A stretch of DNA of 64,000 nt from Antedon bifida (lineage: Eukaryota; Echinodermata; Crinoidea; Comatulida; Antedonidae). The position numbers and the translations under genes were made by a program. Position 1 is the stretch's first letter. The number at the start of each line of letters is the position of its first letter. The DNA lies in contig OY727093.1 of the NCBI GenBank assembly GCA_963402885.1, forward strand, positions 1,550,001 through 1,614,000, read 5' to 3'. Under the pieces are notes generated by a model that made no database searches, had not been told where the DNA came from, and was given only the letters and a program-made list of their open reading frames with translations. Of this stretch, positions 1 to 13,366 are shown one piece after another.

Positions 1-944
1 AAGTAGTACTTCTGCTACAAATACAAGCTAAATTGAGTAAAGAAATGACCGTACCTCCATCTTCTGACAATTATTGGTAAAAATGTTGATGTGTTATAAA
101 GGAAACAATAGGAACATGATAGGATTTTATATATATATTTCTATTCTTAATGCCTTTTGTGGAAAAAAAAAACATGGAAAATCAGCTATTTAGCAATTTT
201 TATTTGAGAGAAGCAATTATTGTACTTTTATGACCCAATGAAGAGAGGCGTTGTAGTTAGCTATAAATTCTTATCAAATTAGTAGCCTATAACCAGAGAA
301 ATATATTATTTTCACTTTTACTTGGTCAGCTGTCTTTCTTGGAAAAGCTTGCTGCCACACAGAAGGAGTCTGTGTCATTAAAATGATGTACATCCTATCA
401 GTTTTAACTCGTTAATACTCAATGTGAACACAATGTACATTATTATATTTGATTAAAGCATGGACAAGAATAAATGTACTATTCTCATCAGAAATAATCA
501 GTTAAAAAAGAAAAAACAGATAGGTCCATTCACTCTATCTTCCCAATCCTAACTCCCTTCCAACCCCGAAATCCCTCCCAACCCCTTAACCACCTCCCAA
601 CATCTATCTCCCTCCCAACCACCTAAACATCTTGTATCCGTCCCTGCTGTGTATGCTATAATGCATTGTTTAAAAAGTTTCTGTTCCATCATATTCATCA
701 CAATAGTATAAAGAAATGAATTAACAATAATGCTTTGTACAAGACGCTTAATAATGAAACCATTTTCACTACATGTTTATTTCGCTTTAGTTGACGCTGA
801 TAAAACCGACAATACTAATTTATATTTTGTTTTTCTTTTGATTTATTCATAAAGGTATAGATATCTTACGCTTAACATATGGTTTTGTTTGATACACTGT
901 TTGGCAGCTTCGAAATGGTTAATTTGAGCTAATTAGGCGGAGCA

Positions 945-979
945 TATAAATGCGATTTATGCAGAGTGTTTGTTCAGCC
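945..979 (+). promoter_or_regulatory. Possible TATA/initiator core promoter
   Basis: A TATAAA box at 945-950 is followed 31 bases later by an initiator-like TTCAGCC with its A at 976. The spacing fits an RNA polymerase II core promoter. No first exon could be recognised downstream, so this is only a candidate and may be chance in AT-rich DNA. Confidence 0.2.
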
Positions 980-3900
980 GTAGGGGGTTATTATTGCTGA
1001 AATTGTAGTCAATGTTTTGGAGGCCTTGGTATTTCCGTTTCACCGACCCAAGTGTTAGTTGTTGTTGGGTTAAATTAGAGCAGAATTGGTTTATTAATGA
1101 TGACAATATGTACTTGCTTTTGAGGTTGCTCAGGCACCTATATTTGTCAGAATCGTACACTTTACAAGGATTTATAAATGTTTTAATTTTATCAAAGATA
1201 TTTCATTCTTTTGTGTTATCTTGCCTGCAATTCATTTTGATGGTATTAATGATTTATTATTTCTCCATTTTCTGTTCAAGGCTAGACAAATAAAATATTA
1301 CTGAAAAAATAATAAACATATATTTGCTTTTTCAAGGTGTTGTGATTATCAACACTTAGAGCAAATACAGTAGTAGAACTTTAATTAGGGGGATCAAAAT
1401 AAGTGTCCCCTTAATAAGGTGCCCTTCAATAGGAGTTGGTCGTAGTATTAAACTTAAAAAAAAAACTATTTAAAAAGATATCACTCCTTGTTCATTTCGT
1501 AGGAAAGTGTCCCCTTATATAGGCCTACCAACATAAAGTACAGAGTACTGTACTTTATTGTACAGCATATCACATTATAGCCTATAGTCTACTGTATATC
1601 ATTACATTGTTTAGCTCTATGATACACATTTCTATTCCTCAATGATAAAAAGAAATCATTACCGGTGTAATTAGTGCCCGAATTAGTGTTTCCAAACCAG
1701 CATTACCATGTTGTCTTTGTCTATGCTGTGAGGAATGTTATTCCTAGTCGACTAATAGATCTTTGCTACAGGCATCATTCCAATGGTAATCACTAGTATA
1801 TTGTGACAAATAAGTTTTAATTATTATTTTAAAAAGCTGTTACTAATCTGGTAATTTGGGTAAGATTGCTTATATCCTGCTGCCAATCACAGGTGTCAAC
1901 AACAATGATTTATGTTTATCAATCAACTGACAGTTTTCATCAGTCAATCATTCTTATAATCCTTTTATATTGTTACTTATCAGAATTTTAGGGAGAGAAT
2001 ATGGTATAGGTCTAGTGTATATGGTAGGCCTACAGTCAATTCTGTACAATTTTTTGCTATTACACGCATTCATTACACACAGGCATTGCTTGAAATCCAC
2101 GATAACAACCCAGCAATTTACTAATAGATTTTTAATTTTATATTAGTTGAAAATTTCAAAACTAGTTAATGTTTGCTTGTTGTAATTTTTGAAAAGTAGT
2201 TACTTTTTTAATTCTGTAATTTGAACTGTTCATAGAATCAAGTTACCAAAAATGATTTTTGACAACTAAAAAAGTTATCTATCTAGTATCTATGTTTTGG
2301 TTTTAAAACAGTAGTTTCTTTTCAAGCACATTTTTTGTAATTCCAATTTTGTCCGAATCTGAACAGAATTATTTTAATGAGGTTTTGAATGTTGTCTGAC
2401 GTTCATCTAAATTTCGCTATCATAAGACTAAACCATTGACGTAGATTTGGCTATTGCATTTAAGATTTCTAGAAATTGTACTTAGTTATAAATGTGTTTA
2501 AATGACAATTCTACTGAAAGATGAATCTCTGGCAATCAAGCATTTTAAATGATATGATTTGAGTGGTGTACTCCTCCCGCCCTTTAGAATAATATATCTT
2601 ATTTTACAATTTATCATAATTTTGTTTCTTTAATATTAAAAAATAAAATTGAATTTACTTATTAGTAAAGCATCTGGTAGAATGGACAAAATTATAGTAT
2701 TATAATTGTTTTCAATTTTTAATTCTTTTATTCATTAGTCAGTGGCGCCAGTGGATTTGCTGAAGGTAATATTCAGGAAAATGTTCACATTAATCTGAGA
2801 TTCTGCAGAGAGTTGTCAATCAATTTATCTATTGTATTAAAACATTCTATGTTGCCAGAAATCATTTACTTCAAATCTTTGTAATTGATCCGTGTCAAAT
2901 GTCACATGGGTTAACATATAATTTTGGATGATTACATTGGATTATTTAAATGTATTTTTTGTACCAGCTACTGTAGCATAATGTAAAGGATGCAGTATAC
3001 CAAGAAATTCTTATTAGAAAAAATATAGTTACTGCAGTAACTGCAGTAGAGTAGTTTACATGGTTCCATAATAGAGGTAATCTAAATCTAAACAGGTAAT
3101 ACTAATAATAATGTAATTATATTATTGCATAAAAAGAAATGTTACCTCTGTAACGTATCGATATTGAAATGAAAAACTGATTTTATGTTCACTAATTCAT
3201 TACATTTATCTGGGTATTTAGCAGCAAAACATACCATATGTTGTGCATTTAGTTTGCAACCTCTTTTTAACCTCTGTTAATTCAAATATACATTGACATT
3301 TTCTGACTTAACGCAAATCAGTGCATGGAGAACTGCTTATTAATTCAATTAGTTTCATAAAATATCACTTAAATGATTGTGTGATATTTTAGCTTCTAAT
3401 TAACATAACATGAGGTCATGACCTTTCATTATCCATCGAGCAAGTGGATGTCTTGTATTGAACCTAATGGTTGAACAAACTAGAAACGAAAAACATTTCA
3501 CGTTGTTGTAGGCGTTTACTTCTCTATTGTTCTCCACTGCTCCTCCCTTCCCTGTGCCTGCTTTCTGCCTCCAAAAAGTCTTTTTTAATATTTATTCTGT
3601 ATTTGGTGAAACAATAAATATTTTAGTTACTACTCTTATAATTATACAGTTTTTATTGTGAAAAAAGTCCTGAATATTTGATATTTAACAAAATTATAAA
3701 TAAGATTTATCATGTGTAGCTCAATCATCAACATAATACATTTTATTTTCATTATTCATAACAACACCTACTAAAGTTTCATCAAACTTGTTTGACAAAA
3801 AAGATGTGATGTATATAGATGAAAGATGAATATAGTAGTGATATCCTTAAATATGGTAGTGATATGAGATCATCTCCATATATGGGCACATCACATTTTT

Positions 3901-6508
3901 TTGTCACATACAATTTGATAGTGTAGACAGAGCTTTAGAAACCCCATTGTTATAGATTTTACAATATAAAAGTGTCATAAGCACATTTACAGTATTCCAA
4001 TTGTTTGCTGCATAATGTTGCTATTTAACTGACGTAAGTTACCACCAAAGCAAACACATCATAAAAAGATTTATCATAATATCCAACATGTCACATTATA
4101 CTCATTATACAGACATGAAAACTGTAAAAATACATTGATGGTCTTTGGAAAGTAAGCTACGGCATAAATGCATTATGAGTTGGCTTATGCCCATTGCCAT
4201 AGGAAAGCATCCGCCAAATTGGACGTCATTTTAAATGTCAGTTTGCAAATGTGTTGTTGAGTTTTCCGGGGCTGTCACATGGTGGAGGAAATGTACCTAC
4301 ACAGCTGATCTGTGTCACATGACACATATTTTGATGACAACAACACTTGTCATAAATTGTGATGAAACTTTATGCTCGTTTGTTCAGAAACTGTTAATAG
4401 ACATTTACCAAGGATTTTTTGGCACTTTCATTAGTGATTTTGACAATAGATAATCTTTTATGGTAAACATAAATAACATTATTTAGTTTTATAAATTTAA
4501 AATCAACTCTCTTTCATATTTTTTACTACTACAGCATTAAAAATACATTCTGAAATAAAGTTTTATGTGCGATGATGTTTGTTCTTTGGAGAGTTTACTG
4601 TCTGAAAATTGTTAAAAGTGAAAAAGAGAATAACATGATCTATTCAGTTAAAAACAGATGGCCTAGATTTAGAAATTATTCGCCAAATTAGTATTTGTCG
4701 GTCATAAATTAAAAATATGAAATTTTTTTCTAAGGGTATGTTCCGATGGATGGAGTTATGTTTTCGTATTTAATTTCGTTATTAAACTAACATCACAACA
4801 GCAAAGAGTACAGACCATATCTACAGTATATGGAGTTGTATGCCACTTCAAAGCTATGTAGGTCTGAACAGGCCCTAAGAAAACAACACATGTCAAACAT
4901 CAGTTCAATAATTACATTTTGTTTCTCCTGACAGTAATCTGAACTATGACCTAGATTTCAACCATTTATAATAAAATGTGAGAACATTTTGTAGTCTTTA
5001 TGGTCAGACATTTTGAACTAACCATACTTGTCACATTCAATTAACCTTCCATCATGTTTTCGGTTTCCTGCATCAAAATTTGAGGACAACAAAGAAATAT
5101 GAACAGGTTGTAAATGACATATTCATTGGTGTTGGCTATTTGACGACATCATTTCCTGTACCTTTCCAATCTTACAATACATTATTGACAGGGGTAAGGT
5201 CATGTTTGGCAGTTGCTTGACAATTATCAAAATCTATGTCAATCCCTTTAATACTCTTTCCATCCCCCTAGTTTTCATCGCAAACACATGTAATCTGTGT
5301 TTAGGAACTCAATTTTGATCTTGGCTGTCCTGTCCTAAACTACCCATAGGTAGGAGGCTCAGACTCAAAGGAGCCCATAAATAGGACATTAGATTAATTC
5401 AGCACTTAATTTCACAAATTGTAGGCCCTCTTCACCCCTATGTTATTTATTTATTCAAGATCCAGCAGTGTATCAAAACACCAATACAGGATCACCATAT
5501 AATATAAAATTTGATTTACATAAAAATGTATATTGAACATAAGAAAACAAACATGTTTATATATTTTTTTTAAATGACATTAAAGGTATTACAACAAAAA
5601 TGTCAATCAATGTGATGTGATGTATCATGTACTCGAATATATGCACTTGTGTGTTTTGTACAAAGACATAGACCTATTGTAGAAAGGAATAGTTAAAATA
5701 AAAGAAAATAATGAAAAAAGTGGATAATACATATAAAAGTATAAATATATATATATATATTTGACCGAGTTGTTTCGATCAAATCGTACTAAAGATAAAA
5801 GAAAGTACAAGAAAATAACAGAACAGAATAACAAGGGAATATATATTTGGATGAAGTGTAAAATCATTGTATTGATCATTTGAGAATGAAATGAATAAAA
5901 TAGTGGTTAACGCCACAAAAGAGAAAAAAAAAAAAAAAAATGTCAATCAATGTAACGAAACATATGAACCAACTCGTTACATGATCTGAAATCCAGGATC
6001 CACCGTTACTAACCACTGAGCAATATTATATTGCTTAAAACATATCTTATGAGGATGACATACAATATCTAAGCTAAGCTTTTTGTGCCATCCCGGAAAA
6101 TGTTCTATAAATCTGCAATGTCAATAGTTTACTGTTATCTTTGTATGTATTTTTTATAATGATTTTCCAAATTAATCTACTTAGCCAAGATGCAAAAAAA
6201 AACCGTCTTGTCATTTTTTTACAAAGAAAATTCCAATTTTGAAAATATATGAAGCAGATGGTGAAAATGATAATTTTTATAATGTATGCAAAGTAATTTG
6301 TCTGTTAATTGTTTGAAGTTTTCTATTTTCTTTTCATAATTGAAAGCCAGTGAATAATGCTGATACAAATTAATTATTATAATATTTAAAGTCACTTAAA
6401 AAGTCATAAAATTATTATACATTTTTAATAATAATTTATGTATTTGAATTTTAAAATTGTTTTTCCTAGATTGTGTATATTACAATTTTCTAATTTTCTA
6501 ACCATTTT

Positions 6509-6570
6509 CCTAATTTGCATGTAATATTCCTAATTTGCATGTAATATTCCTAATTTGCATGTAATATTTA
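6509..6570. repeat. Three-copy 20-bp repeat carrying an octamer motif
   Basis: Three perfect 20-bp tandem units each contain ATTTGCAT (513-520, 533-540 and 553-560 of the 6-kb block). This is the reverse complement of the POU-factor octamer ATGCAAAT. The period is close to two helical turns, so all sites would face the same side of the DNA. It may be a regulatory cluster or a chance expansion. Confidence 0.6.
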
Positions 6571-9500
6571 ATGTTAAATTCAAATTTGCTATAAAAAGGT
6601 AGCTCGAAAATATGTAGTGATTGATCTTTAAGAAAATAGAAAGAATTGCAAAAAGATATTTATCATATTTAGGTAAATTTTACTTTGCTTTTCAACTGTA
6701 TAATATTACAAATAAACACTGTTTCACCTGTTTGCTTTTACATAATATAATAATAATATCTGTTGTCGGTCAGCCAGCCACAATGTACAGCTTGTGACCA
6801 TCATGTCATGTCACATAACAACGCATGCCATTGGACAAATTCTACATCTTTTTATACATACGTCTTATTACCTATCATATGAATATAATAGAAAATCCTA
6901 TAGAATTGCGTAAATTAGGGGATGCTAACATCTGCCTCGTTTATCTACAAGTTCGTCCATAAAGCCTTTAATACAGCAATATATGCATCATTTTCTCAGC
7001 CATTAGAATTTTGATTTGATGTACTTCAGCCAATACTGTGTATTATTTTGTTAAATTGAAACTTAAAAATAACCAAATGGATGTATATTTGTACTGCAGG
7101 TACAGTAGGTTGCTATATATTATTTGTGGAGTCTGTTAAATCCTGAACCTCATGTCTGCTGTCTAAAGTTCGAAACCACCATTCCAACCATCAAAACAAA
7201 TGTATGTGCCCCCTCCCCTGAATGTCCTATTATGTTGCTTTGTCATCAGTCAACTATCCCCCTTTTCTTCCTTTTACACGTCAAACGTCTTTAGGACCTG
7301 GCTTAACATATTAACCATTTAATTGGAAGAATTAGGAACCAAGGCAGTTTTAAGAACCTACTGGCTAAAGTGATTTGCTTGCGTTCTGTAACCTCAAGGT
7401 TTCCTTTTCAAGCCACAGACAGGAAGACCTGAATGGGCTGTGAACCTCTTGAGTGTCAACCACTAGGCATCCTCTGAAACCATACAAACTTAGACAGGAA
7501 AACATTAACAGGTTATAAACCCATGATTGACAGCTTTTATTATATTTAATTTGTTTTGTTTAATTTTTTGTGTAAGTTTCTGACACAATCTGTGAACAAA
7601 TTAGCAACAAGTAAGTGGCTTGCTTAGGGAAGTTTAATATTTCATCTCCGATAAATAATGAGATTTTATTAATTTAATAATGAATGTTGCCCGCTTCAAA
7701 TGTTCTACTTTCTCTTTCTATTTTATAGTTTTTAGACAAAGGATGTTTTTGATGTTTTTACGCTATTCCTGCAAAGGTACTTTATGGTTTATTCCTATTT
7801 ATTATTCATTGGTGTTTATTCCAAATACATATACTGTATAACATTAAAAGGTAGCAGCATAATGCTAAATAGAGGAAGTGAAACAATGGGATTCAACAAG
7901 AAATAGAAACAAGGCCATATACAGTCGCGTGCGCAAATTTGAGTTAGTGTTTACCGACTGACCGACAGACCAACCAACCGACATAGTGAGCTGTAGAATC
8001 ACATTTGCTCATGACTAAAAATATTTCTGTAAAATCTTACAACCTGCTACTGGTGTGTTATGAAAAATTATAGAAATTGATTGACGGTTACAATTTCTAA
8101 ATGTGTGTAAGAAGTGCATGATATGTATGTATGCATTTTACTGTATACTAAAGTTTGAATTACCTGTGAGTCATTTGAGATAATGTGTGCTTTACTTAAT
8201 TTGGTTAACAGAACATGCATAGATATCATCTTCAAGGTTGTGGGAGGTATCACAAAGGAGAATACAACTTGCAACAAACGCTACAAAATAGTAAACAAAT
8301 AATTGCAAGAAATTGCAAGTGAGTGCTGTGTGTAGAAAACAGAAATTATTTAAGCCGTGGATCCAGGTTTTTGAAGAAAAAAAAGATTTGATTTCACCCA
8401 CAGGTAGCAGAAAGAAAGATGTAAACTTAGCCTAGGCTCATCTTAGGCCGATGTTTGTAGACAAACAATGACCTTTTTAAGAAGTTGCTGTTCATAAAAT
8501 TAATAGCTACTTGTTAGACATTTTTAGACTGTAAATGAGAGTCAATGTAAATATTATGTACAGTATTGTATATGACCGAGTATAGTATACAACATTAGGG
8601 AGTGTGATTTAATTTACTTGGATTGCATTAAAAATGTATTTACCAAAGTCTTCTGTCTGAATTTATTCTAAGTTAGTGGTTATGATTGGGTATGAGTGGA
8701 TACTCGATCATACACTACTGTACAAAGCGGTGACAGCCATTGAAACGACCAATACTGCGCCATGCTCCAATCGTATACGGTAACTATTTTTAATTTCATA
8801 CACATCAAAAAGCAAGTTTACTAGTCAATTGCAGGATAGAAAAAAAACTATATCACGCTTTACTTTATATTCACAGAAAATACAAGCTACAAAGAGTTAA
8901 GAATGTTGATATTTGGTATTTTTTACTAAATAATTCATGTTATCATTACTATGCTGCATTGCCACTATTGGGGAAAATTCCTTTGTACTGTAATATTGAA
9001 AGGTTTACTGAACACTAGAGGGAGACATTTAGATTAGTTATTAATTGGTAATCTAATATTGGCTAATATTAGCTAAAACAAAAATAATTTTCATTTTTAT
9101 TTTTTGTGGGCAGGGTGTAATATGTTTTTGATAGTGCTGTGCAGTAACTGCATCTAGCTTTTACCAAGAAAATATATTGTATCCTAAGAAATAAGGATAT
9201 TCTGTCTTTGAACCTCAATGACAAAATTGAATTAATCTATCCTAAATAATTGAGTTGAATGCGATGTGAAAAATTACAGTTCTGTATTATTTTAAAATTC
9301 TTCAGTAATAAAAATTTCGATCATATTTGTAATTTTTTAAGGTAAAAACATTTAGCAGTGAGGCAGTGAACATTACATATGGCGTTTCACATTACATACA
9401 CTTGATCTTTTAACAACATTCTAATGGCAGGTTGAGAAGACTACACAGGTCCCAAAGGTGGGTTAGGCTCCATAAAACCCCCAGGTCATGGATGATAGTA

Positions 9501-10972
9501 CTCATTTATGGGTCAAGGGATGCCTTCCAGCTTATGATCAGGATAGGCAACAAGAGCCTAGCATTCTTGATCAAGTCTTGAACCTGTTTGTTCAGTTATA
9601 ATAAGTTGAAATCTGAGGTGACACAGCCTGAGAGGAGTCTGTTTCCCTCCCTCAGGCATCTTCAGCATTTATCTAGTTCAGGGCTTGCATCTGTTATGTT
9701 TTATTTTTACACCTGAACTTACTTTAATGTGAAATGATTCTACCATTTGCTCATCATTTAATGTTCATAATTTCAAATGTGATATTAAATTATAGCTCAT
9801 TTGGGACTTGTCTTGGTATCTTGCTCTTGGTGTATTTCCTATCTTGACAGATTTATCGATTTCAACCTCTGTCCCTATAGTCATGATCATCGCTGACGAG
9901 TTCACACAAGACTCTACACTCCTTTATATATTATTTCATAGCTACTTTTAAGTAGTTGAATGTTTCATGTGTATGTCAGCCAATTTCTGATTTCAGATTT
10001 TTTTTCTTCATCCTTTCATTGATCTACTGTATTTTCAATGTTTTTTTTCCAATTCTTCTCAGTGCTCAGGAGGTCATGTAGCTGCTTAGTTTAAAGTCAT
10101 TATCAGATGTTTTCTAGATATCTACCCTTCAATGATTTGACAAATGTATACCTTTTTTGGATTCTATTTCTAATGCATCTTTAATAGCCAGGCCATTAGT
10201 ATATAGTCATATGAAAACTGTCTAGTATTGTTAAGGTTCATTTCCAAACTAGTATAATGTCAGATACGCTCATTATGGCACGCCAGGACGGACATAACCA
10301 TAGCACATTTAACTGTACATCTGAATGTCCTAGTTTAGATTTTCACAGCGTGAAGATGACAAGATAGCAATGTTGTCAAGAATGCATTTTGATTAGTAGC
10401 ACTTGAATGTAGTAATGTCAAAATGTGATGGTAATGAGCACATTTCTCTTGTTTATGTTGTAAATTGAAGATGATAAAAGATTGCTAGGTATTGAGTGAC
10501 TTTGTGGAATGTAATCACAAAGGATTTGGCTAATTAGAATATTTGTATGAGCTGTGGATAGACAAGTAGACCTATTTTGATGGGTTGGCTGAATCTCAAT
10601 AGAATAGAAACATTTCCTGAAAATGAATGTCGCTACTAACCAGTGAGTGTCAAATTGTTGGGCGTGAAAACTAATTTCTGTATAGAATTAAGCCATCTAT
10701 AATAGCACAAATCCAAAATGTATTACTCGATCTCCTTAAACTGTTTGAGATGGGACACTTTTTAATTTTCCTTCCTAGTTATTCGGTTATGTTTGGGTAT
10801 TTTGGAGAAAAAAGTGTGTTAATTGAGTAATTCTCGGCCATTTTCTCATAATCTGATCACAGGGGGCCAGATTCATTCATCAGCGGAAAATTACTTCCAT
10901 TTTATTGTCATAAGCACATAAAATTTTCATAGAAATTATGTTAAAGTATGTAAACGTAGATTGTGCAAACAG

Positions 10973-10981
10973 TATAAAAAA
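10973..10981 (+). promoter_or_regulatory. TATA box of the 11-kb candidate gene
   Basis: TATAAAAAA lies 56 bases before the proposed start codon at 11,029. Initiation about 30 bases downstream would give a 5' leader of roughly 25 bases. Two short upstream ATGs (11,017 and 11,025) open tiny frames of 3 and 14 codons, which weakens the case or implies leaky scanning. Confidence 0.3.
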
Positions 10982-11028
10982 CGGAGAAAACACTACAAAA
11001 ACTAAATCTGACAGCCATGTCACCATGA

Positions 11029-11941
11029 ATGGCAGCAGCACTACCGATCATCATGGTTTTACTAATTAGATGGTGCCTGCCAAGTTTTGGTAAGTAAACT
11101 GTTAATTTGTTTGTATGCCTCAATTTCATGTGTGCACATATTTCATACAGTAGTCAATCAACTATTTAAACTTCCATTAATATATAACAAAGAAATTAAA
11201 GTTCTTTAATTTTGAAAATCTGTTTGGTTAACTCATTAGGAGCCAAGTCCAAAGTTTATGTTAGCCTTTGTTGTGTTTATTTGTTGTGGTCATTAAAGTA
11301 CATTCTTGGTTTGGTTAAAAAGGTATTTCACCTTGTACCTCCTTCTGTAATTAACTGTAGAGTGGTTTATATCGGTCCTTGAACTCACAAAATAAACTAG
11401 CCTGCTGACCACTGGTCCAAGAGATGTTATAGATCAGGTGCAAGCAAATACTGCTACTGTAACTTTCCCAGGTGGATCCAGGGGCGAGGTCTACCGGGTC
11501 AGGGCACCACCTTATTTTTACAAGGTGCCCTTTTTTAGAGCTAAATAATTATATATTTGACCCTGAAAATGATTTATAATGGTCAGTTTATGTGATAATT
11601 TGAGATTTTGTTTAATGTTTTGTAACATGAGGAAATTGTTAAATTATTGATTAATTTCGTTCCTTTTTTTCTGAAATGTAACGGTGCATACAAGAAAATG
11701 CAGAAAACAGTCAATGATGATGTAATCTCACATGTCAGCAAGGTAATAATGAACATTTCTACCAGTTCTATCTTTAAATTGAACGCACCAAAGACAAAAT
11801 ATGTTTTGTAAAAATCAATGTCATGAACAAATAACATGAATGATTATAAAATTGTTCAATTATTAAATAATTAATTTCTTTTCAGGTGGATATATTTCTG
11901 AAATGCAATGGTGCAAAGACAATGGAATGGTGTCATTAAAG
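11029..11941 (+). CDS. Possible 5' end of a secreted-protein gene (two exons)
   Basis: Exon 1 (11,029-11,089) would encode 20 residues resembling a signal peptide: MAAALPIIMVLLIRW, then CLPSF. It ends at a GTAAGT donor in phase 1. Exon 2 (11,886-11,941) has a strong pyrimidine-rich TTTTCAG acceptor and matching phase, adds about 19 residues (GGYISEMQWCKDNGM and onward), and ends at a GTAATA donor in phase 0. The splice phases agree and a TATA box sits upstream. No third exon was found, so the product is unknown; the exon 2 peptide faintly recalls the start of C-type lectin-like domains, which is weak. It may be a real gene with long introns, a pseudogene or coincidence. A decayed copy of the exon 2 region lies at about 11,668. 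Confidence 0.3.
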
Positions 11942-11962
11942 GTAATAATGAACATTTCTTAT
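11665..11962 (+). repeat. Duplicated exon-like segment, first copy decayed
   Basis: The segment around 11,668-11,756 and that around 11,893-11,960 share the block TTTCTGAAATG, then a GGTGCA core, and end with the same GTAATAATGAACATTTCT. The second copy is the putative exon 2 of the 11-kb candidate. The first has an in-frame stop and no good acceptor. This looks like an old exon duplication with one dead copy. Confidence 0.4.
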
Positions 11963-12603
11963 TAAATCTTTTAAATTGTACTGTATGTACAGTGCCCCGT
12001 CCCAAAGACAAAACACATTTGTGGATAAATTATTTTTGAATGTAAAAAAAACACCTTATGCCTTTGTGAAAACATACTTAAGAAAGAAGGTCATACCTTA
12101 ATTATTTCACATTTTCACCATTATTGTCTGTCTATCTATTCAATTTCAATCAAGCGTCATTCCAATAAAGGCCTCTGTTTGATTATAATTAAACATGATG
12201 TCAATTGGTTTCAGACATTCAAAATAATAAATTCATTATTAACATTCTCATAAACAACATTCAAGGTCATTTTTTGTTAAATTTTCTTAACATTTTATTT
12301 AATCATTTGGTAGTCATGGCGATGTTTCTCCTCATCTAGTAATCTTCATTGTGAGATGCAGCAGTGTTTTCACTACATCTATTTTTTACCTGAGGCTAGC
12401 TATTTAGTTGTCAATAAAATATTGGTGCGAAAACATAAAAGTTGTTACACAGTTTTCAATTAATATTTTGTCCTACTTTATCTGAACTGTAAAAATGTTG
12501 TTTCTAAAATTAGAACAAAGCAAATATAGCTTAATACAATGGGTTTTTTTTATTCAAAGTAATAGGCATACCATAAATATTGTTGTAAGTGTCTTTAATA
12601 ATT

Positions 12604-12677
12604 CACACTGGTACTAACAGGTTTCCAGAATAAAGAAAAACACACTGGTACTAACAGGTTTCCAGAATAAAGAAAAA
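12604..12677. repeat. 37-bp perfect tandem duplication
   Basis: Two adjacent identical 37-bp units begin CACACTGGTACTAACAGG. The absence of divergence suggests a recent slippage or repair event. No coding role is seen. Confidence 0.85.
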
Positions 12678-12901
12678 AGGAGGCACAAAATTATTTATAA
12701 AGAATAAATTAAACAGTGACTACAAATAAAGAGATAAGAGAATACTAGATTGAGAATTCAACTTCTAATCATTTGAATCATTTTCAAGATGTTCTGCTAT
12801 TAAATCAAACAACTGCACATTACTGAACAAATTACACTTACAAGGAAGCACCATTCGCAGTGTGGGATTTTGAAAGGGATAGGCCAGTTACAGAATAACA
12901 C

Positions 12902-13220
12902 ATTGTTTATTTATTTTATTTATTTATAAACATATTTCTACTGGATGACAATATCAACGTTGTCCCACAAAGGGGACATTGTTGTTTTTCAAAAGGTCCA
13001 GCATAAAACATAACAATATACATAATTATATAATACATAGTTTCTTAAAAAATGCTAAAATTAAACAGTCTAAAAATACTAAAATGTGAGAACCATACAT
13101 TAAAAATACAAAATTATGATTAAAAATCCAAGTTAAAAAGATGTTCATAAAATTATTTAAAACATAGTTTCTTAAAAATAGTAAAAAATGTTAAAATTAA
13201 ACAGTCAAATTGTTCAAGTA
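12902..13220 (-). repeat. Probable retroelement 3' tail, reverse orientation
   Basis: A TTTATT-rich run at 12,905-12,930 (read on the minus strand as an AATAAA-type tail) is followed by a moderately complex segment. Further on, a block ending in GTTAAAATTAAACAGTC-like sequence occurs twice (about 13,037-13,085 and 13,163-13,207). The structure resembles a SINE or LINE 3' end inserted on the minus strand, but the family cannot be named. Confidence 0.3.
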
Positions 13221-13366
13221 AAGATACAATATGATAACATCATCATTTGGCATGATATTCAAGATATAATTTTATTTTATCCATTGAAAATTGGAAAAAC
13301 AAAAGTAATTTAATAATGAATTTAACACTAACGGCAAACAAATCATGGAGACCCTCATACAGGCTA

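Larger units (their letters stand above)
1..10900. other. Gene-poor AT-rich stretch
   Basis: No coding gene could be supported on either strand. Open frames are short and have no recognisable domain. Visible content is AT-rich DNA, a short poly-A/AT-dinucleotide region (about 5,740-5,940), a three-copy octamer repeat (6,511-6,569), a possible TATA/Inr pair near 945-979, and what looks like a decayed dispersed repeat near 7,920-8,020 with GACCGACC-type runs. It could be intergenic DNA or a long intron of a gene whose exons lie outside the window. Confidence 0.5.

Noticed and set aside
1012..1293. A 93-codon plus-strand frame downstream of a TATA box
   Set aside because: No domain or conserved pattern was seen, and an overlapping antisense frame is similarly open. 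Length is within chance for AT-rich DNA with a local lack of stops.
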